Shown here: positions 46,968-57,595 of the stretch, in pieces
Layout of the letters: every line of letters begins with the position of its first letter
Position numbering within the stretch: position 1 is the first letter of the stretch
DNA from: Thalassospira sp. MCCC 1A01148
Lineage (GTDB): Bacteria > Pseudomonadota > Alphaproteobacteria > Rhodospirillales > Thalassospiraceae
Reading direction: 5' to 3'
NCBI RefSeq assembly: GCF_001613795.1
Contig: NZ_LPVZ01000012.1
Coordinates: 248,001 to 312,000 of the forward strand
Length of the DNA stretch: 64,000 nt
Notes under the pieces: model-generated
What the model was told of the DNA's origin: nothing
What the model saw: only the letters and a program-made list of their open reading frames with translations
The model's database searches: none
Translations under genes and position numbers: made by a program

Positions 46968-49240
46968 ACAATACCGACCGTTCGATCTCCAACCGGTTCT
47001 TGCGGTCGGGCTTTGTACGGTTTCTGGGGCGGCTGGGCCAGTCACGACGCTTTGCGGTCGGATTGGTAACCGCGGCCCTGATTTCGGTTACTGCGACCTA
47101 TCTGGCCATGACGGGGACGGCGCCATTCCGCCCGGATCCACGTCTGATCTTGCTGTTGCTTAATATCGACCTTGTGTTGGTCTTGCTTCTGGCAACATTG
47201 GTGGCGCGCAAGCTTGTCCAGATCTGGATGGAGCGTCGACGCGGTGTCGCGGGCGCAAAGCTGCACACCCGGATGGTGTTGATGTTCTCGCTGGTGGCGG
47301 TAACACCGGCGATTGTGGTGGCCATTTTTTCTGCACTCTTTCTGCATTTTGGCATTCAGGGCTGGTTTAGTGACCGCATCAGAACGGCGGTTGAAGAAAG
47401 CATGGTAATTGCTGATGCCTACCTGCGCGAGCATCAGGAACTGATCCGTGCCGACGCCCTGGCGACAACAAGCGATTTGCAGCGTTTTGGGGTGAATTTC
47501 TCGACCAGTACGGATCGCATTGCCAATCTTTTGACCGACCAGGCGCTCGCGCGTGGCTTGCCGGAAGTCATGCTGATCGATGGAACCGGTCGGATTATCG
47601 CCCAGTCGGAATACAGTTTTTCCTATGACACCAATCAAGCTTCCGTGCCGCCCGAAGTCCTGGACGATGCGCGCGAGAAAGACGTCGTTTTGATGATCGG
47701 GTCCAGCGACAACCGTATCCGTGCGATTGCAAAGGTTCCCAGTTTTATTGATGCATTCCTGCTTGTCGGTCGATTTGTCGACCCCAACGTCCTGGATCGT
47801 ATCGACAAGGCACGGCGTGCGGTTGATGCCTATGAAAGTCTGGAGGGTGAGCGGTCCGGGATCGTGATCACCTTTGTGATGATCTTCGTTCTGATTTCGG
47901 TGGTGTTGCTTCTGGCGGCCGTAACGCTGGGCCTGATGGTTGCTACACGACTTGTGCAGCCTGTTTCCCAACTGATCACCGGTGCAGAACGCGTTCGCGA
48001 TGGTGACTTGTCATTCCGAGTGCCGCTGGACGGGCAGGGTGATGAGCTTGAAGCCTTGGGCCGTGCCTTTAACCGAATGACGGCACAGCTTGAAACGCAG
48101 CGAAATGAACTGATTGCGGCCAATCGCCTTAATGATGAACGACGTCGCTTCACAGAGGCCATTCTTGGCGGTGTTACAGCAGGGGTGATCGGCCTTGATC
48201 CCGAACGCAGGATTGATCTTCCCAATCGTAGTGCATCTGATCTTCTGGGGATTGATCTTGAAGGCTTCCTCGCACAGGAACTGACAGAGGTCATACCTGA
48301 ATTTCTGCCGTTGTTTGATGATCTTGGCCGGGATGGCGATCGCAGCAAGCCACGCCAGATCGAAATTCGCCGTGATGGCGTTATTCTGACGCTGATGGCG
48401 CGCGTAACGGCAGAGTGGGCTGATGACGGAACTGTTTTTGGCTATGTCGTTACATTCGACGATGTTACCGAACTGCAAACAGCCCAGCGAATGGCGGCAT
48501 GGGCAGATGTCGCGCGGCGTATTGCGCACGAAATCAAGAACCCGCTGACACCGATCCAGCTTTCGGCCGAGCGCTTGAAACGCCGCTATCTAAAGCAGAT
48601 CAATGATGATCAGGAAGTCTTCAAGACATGTACCGACACCATCATCAGACAAGTGTCTGACATTGGGCGGATGGTTGATGAGTTTTCCAGCTTCGCGCGC
48701 ATGCCATCACCGAAGATGCGACTAGAAAACCTTGGTGAACTGGTGAACAGTGCTGTGTTCCTGCAAAAACAGGCGCATAGCAACATCACTTACGACTTTG
48801 ATCGCAGTGGAATTGAAAACGTGCAAATTTCCTGTGATGCGCATCAGGTTAACCAGTGCTTGATCAACACCCTAAAAAACGCTGCGGAAGCCATCGAAGG
48901 CCGGCAAAAGCCTGAAGACGGCGAGCTGCCGCGCGGCAAGATCGAGATTTCGGTGGCGACATCGCCCGACAATCAGCGCGTCTTTGTGGCTGTTTCGGAT
49001 AATGGCAAGGGGCTTCCGGTTGAGCATCGGGAACGTTTGACCGAGCCCTACGTGACCACTCGGTCGAAGGGTACCGGGCTTGGTCTGGCCATCGTAAAGA
49101 AAATCATGGAAGACCATGGCGGAGAGCTTATACTCTCTGACGGCGTTGAAAACGGAGCAACGATTACGCTATCTTTCCCGAAAGTTGTCAACGCCGGAGG
49201 CGATGACGCATCGCCGGACGAAAATTCCTTAGACAATTGA
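46964..49240 (+). CDS. ntrY: Sensor histidine kinase NtrY
   Basis: Membrane histidine kinase of the NtrYX pair (nitrogen/redox signalling). 758 residues: two N-terminal helices (about 29-52 and 60-85) and a third near 105-130, an extracytoplasmic sensor domain (about 135-300), a fourth helix (about 305-328), HAMP (about 330-385, [21 protein letters not shown]), PAS (about 400-510), then the kinase with [20 protein letters not shown] (phospho-His) and [19 protein letters not shown] overlap with ntrC; 47 nt to ntrX. Confidence 0.95.
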   Translation: MNNTDRSISNRFLRSGFVRFLGRLGQSRRFAVGLVTAALISVTATYLAMTGTAPFRPDPRLILLLLNIDLVLVLLLATLVARKLVQIWMERRRGVAGAKLHTRMVLMFSLVAVTPAIVVAIFSALFLHFGIQGWFSDRIRTAVEESMVIADAYLREHQELIRADALATTSDLQRFGVNFSTSTDRIANLLTDQALARGLPEVMLIDGTGRIIAQSEYSFSYDTNQASVPPEVLDDAREKDVVLMIGSSDNRIRAIAKVPSFIDAFLLVGRFVDPNVLDRIDKARRAVDAYESLEGERSGIVITFVMIFVLISVVLLLAAVTLGLMVATRLVQPVSQLITGAERVRDGDLSFRVPLDGQGDELEALGRAFNRMTAQLETQRNELIAANRLNDERRRFTEAILGGVTAGVIGLDPERRIDLPNRSASDLLGIDLEGFLAQELTEVIPEFLPLFDDLGRDGDRSKPRQIEIRRDGVILTLMARVTAEWADDGTVFGYVVTFDDVTELQTAQRMAAWADVARRIAHEIKNPLTPIQLSAERLKRRYLKQINDDQEVFKTCTDTIIRQVSDIGRMVDEFSSFARMPSPKMRLENLGELVNSAVFLQKQAHSNITYDFDRSGIENVQISCDAHQVNQCLINTLKNAAEAIEGRQKPEDGELPRGKIEISVATSPDNQRVFVAVSDNGKGLPVEHRERLTEPYVTTRSKGTGLGLAIVKKIMEDHGGELILSDGVENGATITLSFPKVVNAGGDDASPDENSLDN

Positions 49241-49287
49241 TTTAATTGTCAAAATCGCAACAATAAAAAGATTGATTTGGTCACGAC

Positions 49288-50667
49288 ATGGCGCACGACA
49301 TTCTTATTGTCGACGATGAAGAAGATATCCGGGCTCTGATCTCCGGCATCCTCGAAGACGAGGGCTATACAACCCGCCAGGCAGGATCAAGTCAGGGCGC
49401 GCTGTCCGAAGTTGCAGCGCGCAGACCAAGCCTTGTGGTTCTTGATATCTGGATGGATGAAAGTGACCATGACGGTATTGAGACCCTGAAACTGATCAAG
49501 CGCGAGCACAGCGAAGTTCCGGTGGTCATGATTTCCGGGCACGGCAACATTGAAACTGCGCTCGAGGCGTCGCGTATCGGGGCGTATGACTTCATCGAAA
49601 AGCCGTTTAATACTGACCGTCTGTTGATGGTGGTGGAACGCGCCATTGATGATGCACGACTGCGCCGCGAAAACCGCGAACTCACGCTACGTGCAGGCGG
49701 GGATACAGAACTTGTCGGTAAATCATCAGTTTTGAATAATTTGCGCCAATCGGTCGACCGTGTGGCGCGAACGGGTAGCCGGGTCTTGATCCATGGGCCT
49801 GCGGGCTCGGGCAAGGAAGTGGTCGCGCGCCTGATTCATCAGAAATCTGCACGCGCCGAAGCCCCGTTTGTGGTTTTGAATTGTGCAAATATTTCTCCCG
49901 ATACCATGGAAGAATCGCTGTTTGGTGCGGTCGCGACAGCCGATCGTGAAGCGCGCACCGGGGTACTTGAACTGGCCCATGGCGGGACTTTGTTGCTGGA
50001 CGAAGTCGCGGACATGCCGCTTGAAACCCAAGGTAAAATCGTCCGCGTCTTGCAGGATCAGACATTTGAGCGTGTCGGTGGCTCGGTGCCGGTCAATGTG
50101 GATGTGCGTGTTGTTGCAACAACCGCGCGCGATCTTGAACAACGGATAGAAGAGCAAAAATTCAGACAGGACCTTTATTACCGCCTGAATGTTGTGCCGC
50201 TTGAAGTGCCGTCCTTGCAGCAGCGCCGTGACGATATTCCTGTTCTGGCGGAAATGTTTCTGGATCGTTATGCTGACGCAACGGGTCTTCCGAAAAGAAA
50301 GCTTTCGCCCGAAGCGATGGCAACCCTTCATGCCTATGACTGGCCAGGAAACGTTCGTCAGTTGCGGAATGTGATTGAAAGACTGATGATCATGGCACCG
50401 GACGACGAAGACAAGGTCGACCTGATCAGTGGCAAGATGCTGCCATCCGAGCTGTTTTCTGACGTGCCAACGTCGCTAAGTTTTGACAAGACCAGTGAAA
50501 TCATGGCATTGCCGCTGCGCGAAGCGCGTGAGATGTTTGAAAAAGAATATCTCCAGACACAGATTGATCGTTTTGGCGGGAATATCTCCAAAACGGCAAG
50601 CTTTGTCGGCATGGAACGTTCAGCCTTGCATCGCAAACTGAAAAGCCTTGGTGTAAGTGGGCAATAG
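49288..50667 (+). CDS. ntrX: Response regulator NtrX
   Basis: Partner of NtrY. 459 residues: receiver (LIVDDEEDIRALI; phospho-Asp in LVVLDIWMDESDHDG), AAA+ domain with Walker A GPAGSGKEVVARLIH and Walker B GGTLLLDEVADMP, C-terminal Fis HTH (GGNISKTASFVGMERSALHRKL). Notable: where NtrC has GAFTGA, this protein reads ESLFGAVATADREARTG, so the sigma-54 contact loop is missing. It is therefore unlikely to activate sigma-54 promoters directly, in agreement with NtrX proteins studied in other alphaproteobacteria. Confidence 0.95.
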   Translation: MAHDILIVDDEEDIRALISGILEDEGYTTRQAGSSQGALSEVAARRPSLVVLDIWMDESDHDGIETLKLIKREHSEVPVVMISGHGNIETALEASRIGAYDFIEKPFNTDRLLMVVERAIDDARLRRENRELTLRAGGDTELVGKSSVLNNLRQSVDRVARTGSRVLIHGPAGSGKEVVARLIHQKSARAEAPFVVLNCANISPDTMEESLFGAVATADREARTGVLELAHGGTLLLDEVADMPLETQGKIVRVLQDQTFERVGGSVPVNVDVRVVATTARDLEQRIEEQKFRQDLYYRLNVVPLEVPSLQQRRDDIPVLAEMFLDRYADATGLPKRKLSPEAMATLHAYDWPGNVRQLRNVIERLMIMAPDDEDKVDLISGKMLPSELFSDVPTSLSFDKTSEIMALPLREAREMFEKEYLQTQIDRFGGNISKTASFVGMERSALHRKLKSLGVSGQ

Positions 50668-50709
50668 GCTCACGATCGTCCGGGACTGTTGTGAACGGGA
50701 GAATTCGAA

Positions 50710-52089
50710 ATGAAGGTCATCATTTGTGGCGCCGGGCAGGTGGGCTTCCACATTGCCAAATATCTGGCTGCGGAAAACAATGATGTAACCGTGATCGACC
50801 AGTCCGAAGAACTGGTACGCAAGATTTCCGATACGCTCGAAGTCAAGGGCATCATCGGGTTCGGGTCGCACCCGGATGTGCTTCAGCAGGCCGGCGCCGA
50901 AGAGGCCGACATGCTCATCGCCGTGACCTTTGCAGATGAAGTCAACATGACAGCCTGTCAGGTCGCGCATTCGCTGTTTAACGTCCCGACCAAGATTGCG
51001 CGTATCAGAAGCCAGACCTATCTCCAGCCGGAATGGGCCAGCCTGTTTGGCCGGGAAAAGCTGCCGATTGATGTGGTGATTTCGCCGGAAATGGAAGTTG
51101 CACGTGCGGTTGCGCGCCGCCTGCAGGCCCCCGGTGCGTTTGATATGATCCCGTTTGCCGATGACAAGGTCAAAATCCTCGGTATTCGGTGCAGCGATGA
51201 CTGCCCGGTGATCAACACACCCCTGCGTCAGCTTCATCAACTGTTCCCGGATCTGAATATCTCGATCCTTGGTATGATCCGTGGTGACAAAGCGGTCTAT
51301 CCCAAGGGTGACGACCAAATGTTGGCAGGTGACCTTGTGTATCTGGCGGTCTCGGGGGATCAGGTCGATCGCGCCATGTCTGCGTTTGGGCATGAAGACC
51401 CCGAAGCACGCCGCATTGTGATTTTCGGTGGCGGCAACATCGCACTGTTCCTCGCAGAGGAAATCAATAAAAACTTCCCCGGCGTCACGACCCGGCTGGT
51501 CGAGGCAGATCCGGAGCGTGCGCGCTTTGTCGCACAGAAACTGCCAAAGAAAAGCGTTGTTCTGCGTGGTGATGTTCTTGATCCGGAACTGCTCGAAGAA
51601 GCCAATGTCGGCAATGCCGAGGCTGTTGTTGCCCTGACCAATGACGATGAAACCAATATTTTGGCATCCCTTCTGGCCAAGCGTTATGGCTGCCCGCGCG
51701 CACTTACACTGATTAACAAAAGCACCTATAACTCGCTCGTTTCCGAGCTCGGCGTGGATGTCGTGATCAGTCCGCGTATGACAACGGTGTCGACCATTCT
51801 GCACCATGTGCGTCGTGGTCGCATTCGGGCTGTTCACAGCCTGTCAGAGGGATTTGGCGAGGTGCTTGAGGCAGAAGCACTGGAAACGGCACCGATCGTC
51901 GGCAAGGCAATCAAGGACATCTCTATGCCGGCCAGTGTTGTATTTGGTGCAATCCTGCGGGATGGCGAGGTTGTGATGCCGCGCGCCAATACCGTGATCG
52001 AAGCCAATGACCGTATTGTGGTATTTGCAGGGTCCGAGCAGATCAAGAAAGTTGAAAAGATGTTCGCTGTCCGACTGGAATACTTCTGA
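50710..52089 (+). CDS. trkA: Trk potassium transport NAD-binding protein TrkA
   Basis: Cytoplasmic regulatory ring protein of the Trk potassium uptake system. 459 residues in two tandem RCK modules: Rossmann 1 IICGAGQVGFHIAKYLA with TrkA-C (about 1-225), Rossmann 2 IFGGGNIALFLAEEI with TrkA-C (about 233-455). Both Gly motifs are intact. The membrane subunit (TrkH/G) that usually follows in alphaproteobacteria is not here; the next gene is a HAD phosphatase. It ends the ntr cluster. Confidence 0.95.
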   Translation: MKVIICGAGQVGFHIAKYLAAENNDVTVIDQSEELVRKISDTLEVKGIIGFGSHPDVLQQAGAEEADMLIAVTFADEVNMTACQVAHSLFNVPTKIARIRSQTYLQPEWASLFGREKLPIDVVISPEMEVARAVARRLQAPGAFDMIPFADDKVKILGIRCSDDCPVINTPLRQLHQLFPDLNISILGMIRGDKAVYPKGDDQMLAGDLVYLAVSGDQVDRAMSAFGHEDPEARRIVIFGGGNIALFLAEEINKNFPGVTTRLVEADPERARFVAQKLPKKSVVLRGDVLDPELLEEANVGNAEAVVALTNDDETNILASLLAKRYGCPRALTLINKSTYNSLVSELGVDVVISPRMTTVSTILHHVRRGRIRAVHSLSEGFGEVLEAEALETAPIVGKAIKDISMPASVVFGAILRDGEVVMPRANTVIEANDRIVVFAGSEQIKKVEKMFAVRLEYF

Positions 52090-52152
52090 TTGGGCAGGGG
52101 GTTAGCTTATTCCTCATACAAATCGTCATGCAGCCAGCCACCGGAAGTTCAA

Positions 52153-52839
52153 ATGTCTGATCAATTGCCCCATCCGCCCAAAGCCGTCCTCTTTGACTGG
52201 GATAACACCCTTGTCGACAGCTGGGGGACAATTCAGACGGCGCTTAACATGACGTTTGAGGAATTTGGTCTGGAGCGCTGGTCGATTGCAGAGACCAAAC
52301 AGCGCGTTGCGCGCTCGATGCGCGACAGTTTTCCTGTTCTGTTTGGTGAGGATCGCTGGCTGGATGCCAAAGACAGTTTCTATGGCCACTTCCAATCCAT
52401 CCATCTTCAAACCTTGCAACCACTTGCCGGTGCGCACGACCTGTTGTGTGCGCTGCGTGATAACGGAACTTATATCGGGGTGGTCAGCAACAAGAATGGC
52501 GACTTCCTGCGTAAGGAGGTCGATCACCTTGGATGGACGTCGTTGTTTGGCCAGATTGTCGGAGCAACCGATGCCGAAAAGGATAAGCCTGCACCCGATC
52601 CGGTCCATATGGCAATGGGCGACTCTTCGGCACCGCAATATGAGAATCTGTGGTTTGTAGGGGACAGCGCGGTCGATATTGAGTGCGCACGCAATGTCGG
52701 AGCGACTGCAATTCTGATTGGCGATGAAATAACCGGTTACAGTGACACGCAGAATTCCGCGACTCTTAGCCCTGATTGGCATTTCGCGGATTGCGGGGCG
52801 CTTGTAAGGGTTGTAAAAAGCTTCTCGAACGTCTTATAG
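52153..52839 (+). CDS. HAD family hydrolase (phosphoglycolate-phosphatase-like)
   Basis: 228 residues from ATG 52153; the open frame extends 21 codons upstream without support. HAD-I motifs: LFDWDNTLVDSW (nucleophile/acid Asp pair complete), VVSNKNGDFLRKE (motif II), KDKPAPDPVHMAM (Lys) and WFVGDSAVDIECARN (motif IV). A helical cap sits between motifs I and II. Substrate unknown; it is Gph-like in outline. Sixty-three nt after trkA and 121 nt before hfq. Confidence 0.82.
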   Translation: MSDQLPHPPKAVLFDWDNTLVDSWGTIQTALNMTFEEFGLERWSIAETKQRVARSMRDSFPVLFGEDRWLDAKDSFYGHFQSIHLQTLQPLAGAHDLLCALRDNGTYIGVVSNKNGDFLRKEVDHLGWTSLFGQIVGATDAEKDKPAPDPVHMAMGDSSAPQYENLWFVGDSAVDIECARNVGATAILIGDEITGYSDTQNSATLSPDWHFADCGALVRVVKSFSNVL

Positions 52840-52960
52840 TTCACTCAGGTCATTAAAAATGGGGCCGGAATCGTGACAGACCTGAAAGTCGACGGTTCCA
52901 CATTTTCCTTGACCGCCCGAAACCAAAAAAACGCTCATAAAAGAAGGCTAGGTCTAACCA

Positions 52961-53218
52961 ATGGCGGAAAAATCACAAAATGTTCAGGACGTCTTTCTGA
53001 ACTATTGCCGTAAAAACAAAACGCCGGTTACCGTGTTTCTGGTCAACGGAGTCAAATTGCAGGGCATCATTACCTGGTTTGACAATTTCTCTGTTTTGCT
53101 GCGGCGCGATGCTCATACCCAGCTCGTTTACAAACACGCGATTTCGACGGTAATGCCGACGACACCAATCAAGCTGTTTGATCCGAGCCAGCCTGCGACG
53201 GAAGAAGAAAATAGCTGA
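52961..53218 (+). CDS. hfq: RNA-binding protein Hfq
   Basis: Hexameric Sm-like RNA chaperone for small-RNA regulation. 85 residues: Sm1 [20 protein letters not shown] with [18 protein letters not shown], Sm2 [12 protein letters not shown], and a short acidic tail. KHAI is the signature Hfq motif. Followed by hflX, a pairing conserved across alphaproteobacteria. Confidence 0.97.
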   Translation: MAEKSQNVQDVFLNYCRKNKTPVTVFLVNGVKLQGIITWFDNFSVLLRRDAHTQLVYKHAISTVMPTTPIKLFDPSQPATEEENS

Positions 53219-54557
53219 CGAGTCTCTGACTTCGGGGGGCGGCGATACGCCAGAGTCTCCCCGGGTCCTGGTTTTCCACCCGGAACTAAAACGCGCAGAC
53301 CCGACCGGGACTTGGCGCGACGCTTCGTCACGTTTGGAAGAAGCGGTCAGTTTGACGGGTGCTCTTGATTTTGAAGTGGTGGGCGCAGAAATTGTGCCCA
53401 TCGCAAAGTTGCGTCCTTCCACCTTGTTTGGCAAGGGCGTTACTGAACGTCTTGGTTTGCAAATCAAGGCAGAAGAAGCCGACATTGTGATGATCAACGG
53501 CATTCTCACCCCGATCCAGCAACGTAACCTGGAACGTGAATGGAAATGCAAGGTCATCGACCGAACCGGCCTGATCCTTGAAATCTTTGCCGATCGCGCA
53601 CGGACCCGTGAAGGCCGCCTACAGGTGCAACTGGCACTGCTGAGCTATCAGCGATCCCGCCTTGTACGGACGTGGACGCACCTTGAGCGTCAGCGTGGTG
53701 GTCGTGGCTTCCTTGCCGGTCCTGGTGAACGCCAGATCGAGATTGACCGGCGTCTTATCGGTGACAAGCTGGCCAAGCTCCGTCGTGAGCTTGAGGAAGT
53801 CAAACGTACGCGTGAGCTTCATCGTGAAGCCCGCCGTCGGGTGCCTTATCCGATTGTCGCGCTTGTCGGGTACACCAACGCCGGAAAATCGACGCTGTTT
53901 AACCAGTTGACCGTGTCCGAGGTGTTTGCCGAAGACATGCTGTTCGCGACGCTTGATCCGACCATGCGGGGGCTGATCCTGCCAAGTGGTCGCAAGGTGA
54001 TCCTGTCCGATACCGTGGGCTTTGTGTCAGATCTGCCGCATGATCTTGTCGCGGCTTTCCGTGCAACGCTTGAAGAAGTGCTGGAAGCCGACCTGATTGT
54101 GCATGTACGCGATGCCTCTTCGCCTGAAACCGAAGAGCAAAAGCTGGATGTACTTGAAGTCCTTAAGGAGCTTGGGCTTCAGAAGGCGATTGACGGTGAA
54201 GAACTGGTCGAGGCACTTAACAAGATTGATCAGCTGGAAGGCGATGACTTGCAGGCTGTCTTGGAATATGCGACGCGCCATGACAATACGATCGCGATAT
54301 CGGCCTATAAGGGCACGAATTGTGAATCGTTGCTTGATCTGATCGAAGATCGCCTGACCGAAGATATGCCGATCTTTGAGCTTTGCGTGCCGTATGCGGA
54401 CGGAAAGTCACTCGCCCGACTTTACGAACAGGGCGAGGTATTGAAGCGCAGTGAAGGCGCGGATGGCATTTCTGTTCAGGTACGTGTCGATACAACCCGT
54501 GTTGGCCGGTTCGAGGATTGGTGTGCCAAGGTCGGGCTTGATATTCATCTGGTGTGA
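53178..54557 (+). CDS. hflX: Ribosome-associated GTPase HflX
   Basis: GTPase that splits or rescues stalled ribosomes. 459 residues as written: N-terminal HflX domain (about 30-190; [36 protein letters not shown]), then the G domain with [12 protein letters not shown] (P-loop), [21 protein letters not shown] and NKID. The start is unclear: TTG 53178 overlaps the end of hfq by 41 nt and lacks a Shine-Dalgarno, and no ATG or GTG lies before the conserved VLVFHPEL. The inositol monophosphatase gene follows after 14 nt. Confidence 0.93.
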   Translation: MIRASLRRKKKIADESLTSGGGDTPESPRVLVFHPELKRADPTGTWRDASSRLEEAVSLTGALDFEVVGAEIVPIAKLRPSTLFGKGVTERLGLQIKAEEADIVMINGILTPIQQRNLEREWKCKVIDRTGLILEIFADRARTREGRLQVQLALLSYQRSRLVRTWTHLERQRGGRGFLAGPGERQIEIDRRLIGDKLAKLRRELEEVKRTRELHREARRRVPYPIVALVGYTNAGKSTLFNQLTVSEVFAEDMLFATLDPTMRGLILPSGRKVILSDTVGFVSDLPHDLVAAFRATLEEVLEADLIVHVRDASSPETEEQKLDVLEVLKELGLQKAIDGEELVEALNKIDQLEGDDLQAVLEYATRHDNTIAISAYKGTNCESLLDLIEDRLTEDMPIFELCVPYADGKSLARLYEQGEVLKRSEGADGISVQVRVDTTRVGRFEDWCAKVGLDIHLV

Positions 54558-54571
54558 TAGGGAGTAAGCGC

Positions 54572-55396
54572 GTGGCGATCAAAGTCGATATGGACAAGGT
54601 GACCGAGATCATTCGGGAAGTGTCGGCTGTTGAGATTGCCCCGCGCTTCGGCCAGCTTGAGGATGCCGATATCGATACCAAGAGCCATGCAATGGATCTT
54701 GTCACCATCGCCGATACGGAAGCCGAGCGGGTTCTGACCCGGCGCCTGACCGATCTGCTGCCGGGAAGCCGGGCCTTGGGCGAAGAAGCGGCACATGCGG
54801 ACCCGACCTTGCAGGATCGGATGTTTGCGGCCGCTGATCCTTTCTGGATCATTGATCCGGTTGATGGCACCAAAAACTTCGCCCATCACAGACAGCCATT
54901 TCGCTGTATGGTCGGTCTCTATGCGGGCGGGGAAACCGTTGCGGCATGGATTGTCGACCCGATTGAAGGGGCAGCAACTGTCGCAGAACTGGGGTCAGGT
55001 ACGCGCTACAAGGATCAGCCGGTTTCGGTGCGTTCCAACATTACCAGGGCATCTGATGCCAGGGGTTTTTTGATTTCCTATGCGCGGGACCGCATCCGCA
55101 AGCATTACGGCCATCTCGATTTCTTTGCCGATGTTGCGCATTACTCGTGCTGCGGTGCCGAGTATGAAGAAATGGCGCGTGGGGCCTTTGATTTCTGTGC
55201 GTATCGCATCCTCAAGCCCTGGGACCACGCGCCGGGCACGCTATTGGTGCGTGAAGCGGGCGGGTATGCGCGCTATATCACCGCAGATGCTGATAACGAA
55301 TACAATGCCAACGCGACTGCACCCGGCCTTCTTTGTGCAAGTTCAGAGGAACTTTGGGCGGAAATCAACGCAATCCTGATGCCACTTTTTAGCTAG
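54572..55396 (+). CDS. Inositol monophosphatase family protein
   Basis: Mg/Li-sensitive phosphatase family, 274 residues from GTG 54572 (AGGGAG eight bases upstream). Metal site motifs: TIADTEAERVL, GEEAAHADP, FWIIDPVDGTKNFAHH (the IDPxDGT signature) and LKPWDHAPGTLLVREAGG (WDxAPG). Substrate could be inositol phosphate, histidinol phosphate (HisN) or 3'-phosphoadenosine phosphate; the sequence does not decide. Same strand as hflX, likely co-transcribed. The next gene forward would commonly be mazG in this neighbourhood; instead an accessory cassette begins. Confidence 0.85.
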   Translation: MAIKVDMDKVTEIIREVSAVEIAPRFGQLEDADIDTKSHAMDLVTIADTEAERVLTRRLTDLLPGSRALGEEAAHADPTLQDRMFAAADPFWIIDPVDGTKNFAHHRQPFRCMVGLYAGGETVAAWIVDPIEGAATVAELGSGTRYKDQPVSVRSNITRASDARGFLISYARDRIRKHYGHLDFFADVAHYSCCGAEYEEMARGAFDFCAYRILKPWDHAPGTLLVREAGGYARYITADADNEYNANATAPGLLCASSEELWAEINAILMPLFS

Positions 55397-55550
55397 GGGC
55401 AGGTCCGCGGATCGGAGCTCAAAATAGCTCTCCGCCAGCTTCCGGGAAGGCAGAGTTTCTGCGAGGCCATCTAGGGCGATGTCGTGCGGATTGTCGTTGC
55501 TTGCGCTTTCCACACCCAAGACACTTCTGATTGCAGGAACGCTACGAAAT

Positions 55551-57557
55551 TCAGCGATGCTCAGCCCAGCTTTCGCGGGCGCGCCGGGTTATTTCATCAA
55601 CCAGTTCAGAGCTAACCGCTTGGGGTGTCCATTGATCCTGGGGATCGAAGTGAAACAGATATAGTCGAGAGGCAAACTGCTCGAGAGGGAGGGATGCCTC
55701 ACCGTATTGCTCACCGTTGCCTTGGGTCGACACCACCGTGTCATGGCCCCAGTTTTGGCCGCTATCGTTGTTGGGATTGAAAAAATAGACGCGCATGACA
55801 TGCTCCAGGTCCAGCGTCACACGAGTGATTGTAATCGCATGCCAGCCAACAAAACGACCGCGCACGTCCGTTACAGCAATGCCAGCGGGTTGGGGATGGA
55901 TCAGGGGGCGGTTACGGTTGTAGGTCGGGTGGTAAATTGCGACGAAGTCACGAACGAATCCCTCGTAGTCAAACAGCTTTCCGGTCGGAACGTCAACGGC
56001 GAGACGGCAACCGCGTCCAACCCACCAGCCGTGGAACTCGCGGTTGATCCATTGGTGCGGGTCACCGGGCCGATCTGCGCACAGGCGTCCCATTTCACAA
56101 TAAATCCGGTCCAGATGCGGCACGACAATCAGCGATACCGGGTCAACATCTCGCGGGGGCAAGTGCGGGGGCAATGCCTGCACATTCTGCGATGATATGG
56201 CTTGCCCTTCAAAGTGCACAACGACTTCGTCGTCACGTGCGGCCCAAACAACCGTTTGCATCAAATACGCAGGTTCGTCTTGCGCCCACATCGATAGCGC
56301 TCGCGCGGCTTGGCAGGTCGGGTTGTTGCCTTGACCCACGCCGAACGGTTGGCCGATAACGTTTAGCAAACCAGCCAACAGAAAAACCTGGGCCGGACGT
56401 GCAGTACCGTAAACGGAGGAGACCAATTCCTCTACGCTAGGCGCCAGTGGGATGCTGATAAAGTGCCAGAATCCGGGCGCAATCGGCGGCATGAACAAAA
56501 TGCCACGCTCCAGCAATAGCGCCAGCCCGTAGGCTGCTTGACTGGTTTCGGGGTAGATTGCCTCCAAGACAAGGTTTTTCACCAAATCGCGGTAGCAGTT
56601 CAGAGCGTCTTGCCCGGTGGAACTCAGGCCAAGAGCATGGGGCATCAGATCCATATTGTCTTGCGCGATAAAGCGTAAAAACACCGGATGATAGGGCGAG
56701 ACCAGTCCTGTGTCGTGCATGGCGCGCGCAAAACCGCTGGCTTCTTGTGCAAGGGCATTGGCGTCCATGGTGGAAAGACGCTCGTAATAGGCATCAAGAC
56801 CGGGATCTTCACGACACCCCTGGGTGGGGCCGAACAGGGCGCTGATCAGGCGGTCCGCTCCCATGCCGGCATTGCCGATGCTCTTGCCGCTCAACTCTGC
56901 GGTTTCACTGTAAATACACGCGGCAATTTGACTGATCATGGCCTTGACGCTATCGACCTGGATTGGCCTCTGCGCCAGAATACGCCAAATTTCAGCAATC
57001 AATTCGTCGAGGATACCTTCAAGGCCAATGCGCTCGGCGAGAAATTCATACAGCGTGCGCACCGATGTCCCGAGCACCGATTCCTGTGCACGCTCGGCCT
57101 CGCTCGAACCTTCGAACAAGATGTTGAGGTTGAGAGCCAGAACCTGCGACAGAAAATGGCGCGCCTGTTCGTCGGTCAGGTCGTCGCGTATCAAATCCCC
57201 GTTGGCCACCGCGAGGAAGCGCAGTTCATTGAGGTATTCCAGCGTCGCAGTTATTTTGTCACCTTGCCAGAGGGTGTTGGCAGCAAGGCCCGGCTGTAGC
57301 GACTTGGGATGCTCCCAGTCGCCGCCATGGAAGATGCCGGCAGTGTCGAGCCGGCCGATGCGGGCATAGATGGCCTCCACGCCGCCGGGCTGAGCGCCCA
57401 GGCGACGTGTAATGTCCAATGCAGCCGTCTGATGGCTCGCCTTGGCGAAGTGGCGAGCACGCTCCAGTCGCTCGATGGCAGCATCAAGCAAACCCTCCAG
57501 CTTGTGTCGGTGCTCCATGCCGGAGGTGTCGGGCGTGTAATCAGAATTCAAGGCCAT
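55551..57557 (-). CDS. Uncharacterised 668-residue protein with papain-like catalytic motif
   Basis: I do not recognise the family. From ATG 57557 (GGAG spaced six) it has 668 residues, no signal peptide or membrane helix. The N-terminal ~390 residues are helical with no known motif. The C-terminal part shows FGVGQGNNPTCQAARALSMW, where Gln409 precedes Cys415 by six residues exactly as in papain (Gln19-Cys25). It is followed by GWHAITITRV (His573) and YFFNPNNDSG (Asn594). Together these suggest an active papain-fold cysteine enzyme: peptidase, amidase or transglutaminase-like. A Trp-rich stretch FHGWWVGRGCRL lies between. It follows the ATP-grasp gene by 38 nt, so the two are an operon. Catalytic role is inference from motif spacing. 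Confidence 0.75.
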   Translation of the reverse strand: MALNSDYTPDTSGMEHRHKLEGLLDAAIERLERARHFAKASHQTAALDITRRLGAQPGGVEAIYARIGRLDTAGIFHGGDWEHPKSLQPGLAANTLWQGDKITATLEYLNELRFLAVANGDLIRDDLTDEQARHFLSQVLALNLNILFEGSSEAERAQESVLGTSVRTLYEFLAERIGLEGILDELIAEIWRILAQRPIQVDSVKAMISQIAACIYSETAELSGKSIGNAGMGADRLISALFGPTQGCREDPGLDAYYERLSTMDANALAQEASGFARAMHDTGLVSPYHPVFLRFIAQDNMDLMPHALGLSSTGQDALNCYRDLVKNLVLEAIYPETSQAAYGLALLLERGILFMPPIAPGFWHFISIPLAPSVEELVSSVYGTARPAQVFLLAGLLNVIGQPFGVGQGNNPTCQAARALSMWAQDEPAYLMQTVVWAARDDEVVVHFEGQAISSQNVQALPPHLPPRDVDPVSLIVVPHLDRIYCEMGRLCADRPGDPHQWINREFHGWWVGRGCRLAVDVPTGKLFDYEGFVRDFVAIYHPTYNRNRPLIHPQPAGIAVTDVRGRFVGWHAITITRVTLDLEHVMRVYFFNPNNDSGQNWGHDTVVSTQGNGEQYGEASLPLEQFASRLYLFHFDPQDQWTPQAVSSELVDEITRRARESWAEHR

Positions 57558-57595
57558 TTGCACTCCAGTGTAGCGCTATGTACGTCGGATGGACG

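Noticed and set aside
50620-51837. 405-codon minus-strand frame
   Set aside because: Antisense to trkA, whose product is unmistakable; the frame follows from codon bias and has no recognisable domain.
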